Of a stretch of DNA of 23,608 nucleotides, positions 7,563-12,437 are shown piece after piece. Position numbers and translations under genes: made by a program. The DNA is from CAYZIC01 sp964478335 (GTDB lineage Bacteria; Verrucomicrobiota; Kiritimatiellia; RFP12; DVOR01). The notes below the pieces were generated by a model. It saw nothing but the letters and a program-made list of their open reading frames with translations. It did no database searches and was not told where the DNA came from. The DNA is taken from contig CAYZIC010000031.1 of the NCBI GenBank assembly GCA_964478335.1, positions 1 to 23,608 on the forward strand. The letters are read 5' to 3'. Positions within the stretch are counted from its first letter, which is position 1. Each line of letters begins with the position of its first letter.

Positions 7563-10223
7563 ATGAAAAATCTCTCTCTCCTCGTGCTCCTCTGCTTGCT
7601 TGCGCCGACTTGCCTCGTGGCTCAAACCTCCCACAGTTCGCCATTCGTGCGCCGCCAGCCCATCACCACGCGCACCAATTCTCGCACGCCCGCTAAGCCC
7701 GCAGCGCCCGTAGCCTCCGATGCAGAAATCTCCAAGCAGCTCGCCAGCGCAGAGAAAAATGCCGCAGGCCGCCCCAAGCTCAAGTTTGACAATGCCCCAG
7801 CAGACCTCTTTCTCAAGCTCTATGCCCAAGTGACCAAGCGTACCCTCTTGATCTCCCCCGATGTCCCCAAGGTCACCATGTCTCTCAATAGCAATGAAGA
7901 AGACACCTGGTCAGATGGCGAGTACCTCCAGGCCATTCAGACCCAGCTCCAGCTCAACGGCATCTCCGTCATGCCCCTGGGCGAACGTTTCCTCCTGGTC
8001 ACCCCCTTTAAGAGTGTGGGGCAGAGCGGTATGGCGACCTTTTTTGAGCTACCCAAAGAGGGTAAGCACCCAGAAGAAGGCAAAATCATTCGCCAAATCA
8101 TCACCCCCAAGAATATCTCCGCAGAAGAGGCCCAAACCGCGATCGAGAGCTTTAAGCGCCCCGACGGCCAGATCCAATTCCTCGAGCGCACCAACTCCCT
8201 CTTGATCACCGATACGCAAGAGAACATCAACCGCATGATTGAGATCATCGCCTTTATCGACAAACCTATGCCCGTTATGGAAGAGGTCCAGGTGCGTTCG
8301 CTCAAGCACGCCAAAGCCGAAGATATCAAAAAGGCCCTCGAGGAATTCGTCGCCGAATCTCAAAAGCAAGAAGAGTCCTCCAAGAAGAGCGTCTCCGCGC
8401 CCAAGCAGAGCAATTCCCTCTCTGGTGGCGTGACTCGGGGCACCTCCAGTTACAACCGCCTGCCTGGCATTGTGCGTCCGCGCCCCCAAGTGCAGCAGCC
8501 CACGACCACATCGATTGCCGATGCCCTCGTCAATGACGCCGACCGCGGCATGATCCGTGGCAAAGTCCAGATCATGTCCGACGAAAGATCCAACCAGCTC
8601 ATCATCGTCACACGCCCTGCCAATATGCAGTTCTTTGATCGCATCATCTCCGTGCTCGACGTCGAGACCGCACCTGAGATTGCCGTTGAGATCATTCGCC
8701 TCAAGTATGCCTCTGCCGAGGGCAAAGACGGCGACAAGGGCGTTGCCGATCTGCTCAACGACCTCATCGACGCCTCCTCCAAAAAGGATGACGACGGCCC
8801 CAAGGCATCCGTCGGCAAAGATACCAACCTCACCCAGGACGCCAAAAAGCCAACCCCAGCCTCTCGTGCTGCCAATGGCCTCACCGCCACCGCCAAGAGC
8901 AAGCTCGGCCAACTCTCCAAGGAGAATATCAAGATCCTCCCCGATCCGCGTATCAATGCGGTTATGGTTATGGCCTCCCCCGGCGACCTCGCCGCAATCA
9001 AAGAGATCATCGCATCCATGGATATCCCCGTCGCACAGGTCCTCATCGAAACCGTCGTCCTTAATGTCACGCTCAACGATGCATTTGCCACAGGCTTGCA
9101 ATGGGTCAAGCGTGTAACCGATGATGGCTCCTATCGTGACGCATTAGGCGGTGGAGGCGGTGGAGTGCCTGTCGATTTGACCCAAAAGGTTGGAACTGGT
9201 GATGGCGAACTTCCTGCAAATATTGCTTCGATAGGGGGTGGAATGCAGTATATGGCCACCTTTGACAAGCTCAACCTCGACTTGATCATCAAAGCGACCG
9301 ACTCCGATTCTCGTTCTAAAATGATCGCTTCTCCAATTCTTATGACGCAAGACAACAAAGAGGCCACCCTCGAATCCACCAAGCTCGCCTACCTCTATAA
9401 TGGTATGAAGTATATGGGGAGTGGATCCGTCAATGGTAGTGACTATCAGCCAGACATTAAGCAACAAGAAGTCGGCTTGACCATGAAGATTACTCCCCGT
9501 ATCAACCCTGACGGCACTGTTGTTCTCAACGTCGAAGAATCTTTTGAAGATGCAAACGAACTTGTTGTGGTTCCTGGATCGGCGGGCGGTGGCGAAAAGG
9601 GGGCTCTTGGTGATGGTAAATGGCCTGTCGTTTCCAAACGCAAGTTGACAGCAGATGTCTCTTTACAAAATGGACAGACAGTTGTGTTGGGAGGTCTTGT
9701 GCAAAATGAATACTCAGACATTGAGGATGGCATCCCATTTTTGAGAGACATCCCATTGGTTGGAAAGTATCTGTTCGGCTCAACGTCCAAGACTGAAAAG
9801 CGAAATGAAATGCTCGTCTTCTTAACGCCCTACGTCTTTAATTCTCCCGAGGAGGCCACAGCAGAGGCCAAGCGCCGTAAGAATTACGTCAATGCCGCTG
9901 GTGTCTGGAACAAGGGCTGGTCTAAGTCAGACCTCGCCGACGATGTCGACGAAGTCGAGCAACTGCGCCGTGACAAGGATATGCGCGTCTATGAGGCCAA
10001 GCAGCAAGAGGCCAAGCAAAAGCGCATCAAGGCCGACCGCGAACACGACAAGCTCCTGCTCAAGACCCTCAAGAGCAATCTCGATAAGAGCCGCGAAATC
10101 GCCGAAGACCCCGAAGCCTCCAAGGAGCTCCGCGCGCAGTATCGCAAGCAAGCTGCCGACGAAGCCGCCATGTACGAGGCCCTCCTCAAGAACTTCGAGC
10201 TCTCCGAAGAATCCGCCAAGTAG
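7563..10223 (+). CDS. gspD: Type II secretion outer-membrane secretin GspD
   Basis: Forms the multimeric outer-membrane channel of the T2SS. A signal peptide (MKNLSLLVLLCLLAPTCLVA, residues 1-20) is followed by an N0 domain (about 73-150, KLKFDNAPADLFLKLYAQV), N1 (about 159-235, ending LLITDTQENINRMIEII), N2 (from about 240, VRSLKHAKAEDIKKALEEF) interrupted by a Ser/Pro/Arg-rich insert at about 265-325, and N3 (372-490, with INAVMVMASPGDLAAIKEII). The secretin core runs from about 492 (VLIETVVLNVTLNDAFATGL) to 760, with VGLTMKITPRINPDG and the secretin signature GIPFLRDIPLVGKYLF at 723-738. About 120 charged, helical residues follow the core (EQLRRDKDMRVYEAKQQEAK and similar), where many secretins have a pilotin-binding S-domain. 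The start is ATG 7563 with AGGA at 7551-7554; longer upstream readings overlap gspM out of frame and lack a signal peptide. nt ~9110-9850 has a different codon style from its flanks. Gap to gspM is 22 nt. Confidence 0.95.
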   Translation: MKNLSLLVLLCLLAPTCLVAQTSHSSPFVRRQPITTRTNSRTPAKPAAPVASDAEISKQLASAEKNAAGRPKLKFDNAPADLFLKLYAQVTKRTLLISPDVPKVTMSLNSNEEDTWSDGEYLQAIQTQLQLNGISVMPLGERFLLVTPFKSVGQSGMATFFELPKEGKHPEEGKIIRQIITPKNISAEEAQTAIESFKRPDGQIQFLERTNSLLITDTQENINRMIEIIAFIDKPMPVMEEVQVRSLKHAKAEDIKKALEEFVAESQKQEESSKKSVSAPKQSNSLSGGVTRGTSSYNRLPGIVRPRPQVQQPTTTSIADALVNDADRGMIRGKVQIMSDERSNQLIIVTRPANMQFFDRIISVLDVETAPEIAVEIIRLKYASAEGKDGDKGVADLLNDLIDASSKKDDDGPKASVGKDTNLTQDAKKPTPASRAANGLTATAKSKLGQLSKENIKILPDPRINAVMVMASPGDLAAIKEIIASMDIPVAQVLIETVVLNVTLNDAFATGLQWVKRVTDDGSYRDALGGGGGGVPVDLTQKVGTGDGELPANIASIGGGMQYMATFDKLNLDLIIKATDSDSRSKMIASPILMTQDNKEATLESTKLAYLYNGMKYMGSGSVNGSDYQPDIKQQEVGLTMKITPRINPDGTVVLNVEESFEDANELVVVPGSAGGGEKGALGDGKWPVVSKRKLTADVSLQNGQTVVLGGLVQNEYSDIEDGIPFLRDIPLVGKYLFGSTSKTEKRNEMLVFLTPYVFNSPEEATAEAKRRKNYVNAAGVWNKGWSKSDLADDVDEVEQLRRDKDMRVYEAKQQEAKQKRIKADREHDKLLLKTLKSNLDKSREIAEDPEASKELRAQYRKQAADEAAMYEALLKNFELSEESAK

Positions 10224-10232
10224 GGCACTGCG

Positions 10233-11006
10233 ATGAATCGTGAGGGAGCCATGTTAGAGGCGTTGATCCAGATTGTGAAGCGGGTAGGGGAGGAGATTCT
10301 CTCCCGCAAAGCCGCTGACCAACGCGCCGCCCTCTCGGTTACCACGCGTGATGTCAAGCATACCCTCGACCTCTATGCCCAAGAGTGCCTCATCGAGGCT
10401 CTACAAGCACTCACGCCCGAGGCAACCTTTTATACAGAGGAATCGTCCACCCACACCCTCGCTACCGAGGGGCTCCAGTGGATTATTGACCCCATCGATG
10501 GCACCGTTAACTTTTATCACGGCCTCGCCTATTGGTGCCTCTCAGTCGCCGCCTATCGTGATGGCAAACCCGAGCTCGCCTGCGTTTATGCTCCTGAGCT
10601 TGGTCTCTGCTACGCCGCGCAAGCTGGCCAAGGTGCCACCTGCAATGGTCAAGTGATTCATGTGGCCCAGCTCGCCCCTCTCGATCAATCGATCATCGCC
10701 ACGGGCGCCGACCGTCTACGCGGTAAACCGCAGTATGACTTTTACTATTTCAACCGCCTCGCCCGCCAGATCCAACGCCCCCGCATCTTGGGTGCTGCCG
10801 CCCTTGACCTCTGTCAAGTCGCCCACGGTAAGGTGGACGGTTCTGCGGAGACGGGCATCTACCTCTGGGATTATGCTGCCGGCGCACTCATCGTCCAAGA
10901 AGCCGGCGGTGCGGTGACCGTCAGACATGAGCCATTGGGCAATCGCCTCCTCGTCGTCAGCGCTCCGACCGCAGCGCGCTGCGACGCAATCGACGCACTC
11001 CTTTAG
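10233..11006 (+). CDS. Inositol monophosphatase family protein
   Basis: Mg2+-dependent phosphatase of the IMPase/CysQ/FBPase superfamily. The metal-binding motifs are all visible: EES in FYTEESS (about residue 68-70), DPIDGTVNFYHG (about 86-97), and LWDYAAGALIVQEAGG (about 208-223) with the C-terminal Trp-Asp. The length of 257 residues is normal. Substrate cannot be told from sequence: inositol phosphate, 3'-phosphoadenosine phosphate (CysQ), histidinol phosphate and sugar phosphates are all possible in this family. The early VTTRDVKHTLDLYAQE replaces the usual K-D-x-V-T-x-A-D pattern. ATG 10233 has TAGGG (10221-10225, overlapping the gspD stop) 7 nt upstream; ATG 10251 with GAGGGAG just before it is an alternative. 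It follows gspD by 9 nt and is probably read through from the T2SS operon, though a functional link is not evident. Its TAG stop lies within the linker of the first unit of a hairpin array. Codons end mostly in C. Confidence 0.9.
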   Translation: MNREGAMLEALIQIVKRVGEEILSRKAADQRAALSVTTRDVKHTLDLYAQECLIEALQALTPEATFYTEESSTHTLATEGLQWIIDPIDGTVNFYHGLAYWCLSVAAYRDGKPELACVYAPELGLCYAAQAGQGATCNGQVIHVAQLAPLDQSIIATGADRLRGKPQYDFYYFNRLARQIQRPRILGAAALDLCQVAHGKVDGSAETGIYLWDYAAGALIVQEAGGAVTVRHEPLGNRLLVVSAPTAARCDAIDALL

Positions 11007-11131
11007 GGCTCGCTACGCTCGCCTTAGGGCGGAGGCTACGCCTCCTTAAGGCGGCACCGCAGGTGCCCAAGGGCGGTCGGCTTGCCGACCCTAAAGCGGC
11101 GAGCTTGCTCGCCCAGTCGGCTTACCGACTG
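11003..11131. repeat. Hairpin array A: six 18-23 bp palindromic units
   Basis: Six consecutive units of 21, 22, 22, 23, 23 and 18 bp. The first five consist of a short linker (TTAGGGC, TTAAGGCG, CAAGGGCG, CTAAAGCG) plus a hairpin: GGAGGC-TAC-GCCTCC, GGCACC-GCA-GGTGCC, GGTCGGC-TT-GCCGACC, GGCGAGC-TT-GCTCGCC, and finally CAGTCGG-CTTA-CCGACTG. The first unit (GGCTCGC-TAC-GCTCGCC) has one imperfect pair. Arms differ between units but remain complementary within each. There is no T-run at the end, so it is not an ordinary intrinsic terminator for the operon, although it could stall or stabilise the 3' end. Confidence 0.9.
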
Positions 11132-11173
11132 TGTACAATTGTATACATATGAAAAGCCCCGTGCATTTTTCAC

Positions 11174-11202
11174 TCGCTTTTGGCAAAAATCTCTGCTATA
11201 GT
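11174..11202 (+). promoter_or_regulatory. Putative promoter of a small RNA
   Basis: A -10 box TATAGT (11197-11202), identical to that of the gspK promoter, stands 17 bp after TCGCTT (11174-11179), a poor -35 match. A T-run (11167-11171) precedes the -35 position, as at the gspK and giant-gene promoters. Expected transcription start is about 11208. Confidence 0.4.
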
Positions 11203-11207
11203 ATCAC

Positions 11208-11396
11208 ACAAAGATTGAGACCTGCTTTCAACCGATTTGGTAATGTAGCATCTCCGAACCCCATTTTCTCAGTCCACAATGAGGACGATAAACCCTAGGA
11301 GTTGTGTGGTCTTTTGATGTAAACTGTGTGTATACCGTCTATCGCATATGAATCGAGTAGTGACGATTCAGACTTATGTGCGACAGACGGTTTTTT
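11208..11396 (+). ncRNA. Candidate small RNA of about 190 nt
   Basis: The unit is bounded by a TATAGT -10 box and a strong hairpin terminator at 11334-11396, with no open frame or ribosome binding site between. The body can fold: CACACAA (11205-11211) pairs with TTGTGTG (11302-11308), extendable by A-T and G-T pairs outward, enclosing about 90 nt with further short pairings such as GTCC/GGAC. I do not see the signature sequences of SRP RNA, tmRNA or RNase P RNA. A 6S-like RNA is possible by size but the expected closing stem between the two ends is not evident. No family is assigned. Confidence 0.35.
11334..11396 (+). terminator. Intrinsic terminator of the small-RNA unit
   Basis: Long imperfect hairpin: ACCGTCT (11334-11340) pairs with AGACGGT (11385-11391), TCGC (11342-11345) with GCGA (11380-11383), and GAATCG (11350-11355) with CGATTC (11364-11369) around an 8-nt loop. 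It is followed by six Ts (11391-11396). Confidence 0.75.
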
Positions 11397-11531
11397 ATGC
11401 CTCTCCCACGCCTAGTCTCTTAGCTGACGCTCATCGCGACGCCCCAGCAAACCGCAAGGCGAGGCCGTGTGCGCTGCCTCCCTGTCTCTTGTGTAATAGC
11501 CTTGCAACCCCTTTGCATTTTGGGTTACTAC

Positions 11532-11623
11532 CCATTCGGCATTTGGGTTGCAAGGCATTCTACGTTTGGGTTGCAAGGCATTCGGCGTTTGGGTTGCAAG
11601 GCATTCGGCGTTTGGGTTGCAAG
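11532..11623. repeat. 23-bp tandem repeat, four copies
   Basis: Four adjacent 23-bp units at 11532, 11555, 11578 and 11601. The last two are identical (GCATTCGGCG + TTTGGGTTGCAAG); the second has TACG for GGCG; the first starts CC and has GGCA. A degenerate half copy (GCATTTTGGGTTAC) precedes at about 11514. No spacer lies between units, so this is a minisatellite and not a CRISPR array. The conserved core is TTTGGGTTGCAAGGCATTC. Confidence 0.95.
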
Positions 11624-11789
11624 GCAATTGATGTGGGGATAGCTGAGGGGCGAGCTACTCGCCGTCGTGCTCTGGTCTCAAGTGATTGATCTTGCTCGCC
11701 TCTCACGCAGACTGTGGCGTAGCTGCTCTTCCTGTAACTGTCCACTGTAACTGTAACTAGATGACGCAGTCATCTCTGCTGATAGGCAT

Positions 11790-11823
11790 AAAAAAACGCA
11801 GGGCTGATTGCTCAGTCCTGCGT
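11790..11823 (-). terminator. Intrinsic terminator of the tRNA-Ser gene
   Basis: Read on the minus strand, ACGCAGG-A-CTGA, loop GCAA, TCAG-C-CCTGCGT forms an 11-bp stem with one internal mismatch, followed by a run of Ts (the A-run at 11790-11796 on the plus strand). It lies about 75 nt beyond the tRNA 3' end. Confidence 0.85.
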
Positions 11824-11899
11824 GGAGTTTTCTACGGCTAGAAGTGGTAGTGACACTTGGCGGTTGCCCGCAATAGCCCGTTTGATCAGAAAGGGGTAG

Positions 11900-11988
11900 T
11901 GGCGGAGGGAGTGGGATTCGAACCCACGGAACCTTGCGGCTCGCCGGTTTTCAAGACCGGTTCATTCAACCAACTCTGACATCCCTCC
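11900..11988 (-). tRNA. tRNA-Ser (anticodon UGA)
   Basis: On the minus strand the acceptor arm GGAGGGA (from 11988) pairs with TCCCTCC, followed by discriminator G and an encoded CCA (11900-11902). The anticodon stem CCGGT/ACCGG encloses the loop CTTGAAA, giving anticodon TGA. A long variable arm (GAGCCGCAAGGTTC region) marks a class II tRNA, and the T arm reads GTGGG-TTCGAAT-CCCAC. It reads serine UCA and, by wobble, other UCN codons. It is flanked by its own promoter and terminator and is the only minus-strand gene I can support. Confidence 0.95.
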
Positions 11989-12002
11989 GTTGAATGCGCT
12001 AT

Positions 12003-12031
12003 AAGGTATCATATTTGGAGAGAGATTGCAA
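12003..12031 (-). promoter_or_regulatory. Putative promoter of tRNA-Ser
   Basis: On the minus strand TTGCAA (12031-12026) and TACCTT (12008-12003) are 17 bp apart, placing a start site near 11996, about 8 nt before the mature tRNA 5' end. The -10 box is weak. Confidence 0.45.
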
Positions 12032-12097
12032 GCGTTATTTTAGCGAAAGCGGTGATTTTTTTACACGGCTCGCAAGACTGCCAGGCAGGGCTCTCTG

Positions 12098-12165
12098 CGC
12101 TCGCCCGCACCAGGCATCAAGCATTAAGAGGCAGGTGCCCCGCCTCTAGCACCAAGCATTGAGCT
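12098..12165 (-). repeat. 68-bp dispersed repeat, copy 2 (inverted)
   Basis: Reverse complement of 4046-4113 with one mismatch. Similarity continues weakly beyond one end (the GCGGGCGAGCG side is followed by GAGCCCT-like text in both). Its last bases abut array B. Confidence 0.9.
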
Positions 12166-12289
12166 CGCAGTGCTCGCCCTAAGGCGACACCTACGGTGCC
12201 AAGGGCGGTCGGCTTGCCGACCCTAAGGCGGAGGCGCAGCCTCCCCAAGGCGACACCGCAGGTGCCCAAGGCGGCGAGCGAAGCTCGCC
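12161..12289. repeat. Hairpin array B: six units, 22-bp period
   Basis: After a first irregular unit (GAGCTC-GCA-GTGCTC, 12161-12178), five units of 22, 22, 22, 22 and 23 bp follow. Each is a linker (CTAAGGCG, AAGGGCG, CTAAGGCG, CCAAGGCG, CAAGGCG) plus a hairpin: ACACC-TAC-GGTGC (one imperfect outer pair), GGTCGGC-TT-GCCGACC, GGAGGC-GCA-GCCTCC, ACACC-GCA-GGTGC, and GGCGAGC-GAA-GCTCGCC. These are the stems of array A in a different order with some different loops. Confidence 0.9.
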
Positions 12290-12295
12290 TTTTTT
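12273..12295 (+). terminator. Intrinsic terminator formed by the last unit of array B
   Basis: GGCGAGC-GAA-GCTCGCC (12273-12289) is followed directly by TTTTTT (12290-12295). It would stop plus-strand transcription just before the promoter of the giant gene. Confidence 0.75.
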
Positions 12296-12318
12296 AGGGG
12301 GTATGGGCTATTTTTTAC

Positions 12319-12348
12319 TTGCCTTTAGAGGGGCGTTTGTGGTAGACT
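12319..12348 (+). promoter_or_regulatory. Promoter of the giant gene
   Basis: TTGCCT (12319-12324) and TAGACT (12343-12348) with an 18-bp spacer, preceded by TTTTTT (12311-12316). Predicted start near 12355 gives a leader of about 83 nt. Confidence 0.55.
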
Positions 12349-12377
12349 GTGGGCATTAACTCTAGGAAAAGATTCTT

Positions 12378-12411
12378 AGGGTCTATTGATTTGGATAAAT
12401 GAACCCTTTTT
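12378..12411 (+). promoter_or_regulatory. Attenuator-like hairpin in the leader of the giant gene
   Basis: AGGGT (12378-12382) pairs with ACCCT (12403-12407); after one mismatch TATT pairs with AATG, around a loop of about 10 nt. The hairpin is followed by TTTTT (12407-12411). It lies between the predicted transcription start and the ribosome binding site. The stem is short, so its effect is uncertain. Confidence 0.3.
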
Positions 12412-12437
12412 AATGATGATAGATTGAGGAAATGATT

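Larger units (their letters stand above)
11132..11899. other. Non-coding stretch: sRNA candidate, tandem repeat, isolated hairpins
   Basis: No credible protein gene. In order it holds the palindrome TACAATTGTA (11134-11143), a candidate small-RNA unit (11174-11396), a 23-bp tandem repeat (11532-11623), a perfect hairpin GGCGAG-CTA-CTCGCC (11649-11663), a direct repeat of CTGTAACTG (about 11732-11753), a perfect hairpin AGATGAC-GCA-GTCATCT (11759-11775), and the terminator of the minus-strand tRNA (11790-11823). The two isolated hairpins have the same 3-nt-loop design as array A. Confidence 0.7.
11989..12437. other. Non-coding gap between tRNA-Ser and the giant gene
   Basis: No gene seen. It contains, in order, the tRNA promoter (minus strand), copy 2 of the 68-bp repeat (12098-12165), hairpin array B ending in a terminator (12161-12295), the promoter of the giant gene (12319-12348), and an 83-nt leader with an attenuator-like hairpin (12378-12411). 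Confidence 0.75.

Noticed and set aside
11134..11143. TACAATTGTA as a specific operator
   Set aside because: A single 10-bp palindrome without a neighbouring regulator gene or second copy is too little evidence.
11532..11623. Possible CRISPR array
   Set aside because: The 23-bp units are directly adjacent with no unique spacers, and no cas-like gene is in the window.
11348..11689. 113-residue frame starting within the sRNA terminator
   Set aside because: Its start lies inside a terminator hairpin and most of it translates the 23-bp tandem repeat.
4046..12165. 68-bp inverted repeats as ends of a composite transposon
   Set aside because: No transposase or integrase lies between or beside them, and I see no target-site duplication; ordinary housekeeping genes fill the interval.
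11003..12295. Arrays A and B as CRISPR or as classic REP/BIME elements
   Set aside because: Unit arms differ from one another and there are no spacers; REP elements share one stem sequence. They were kept as a separate hairpin mosaic.
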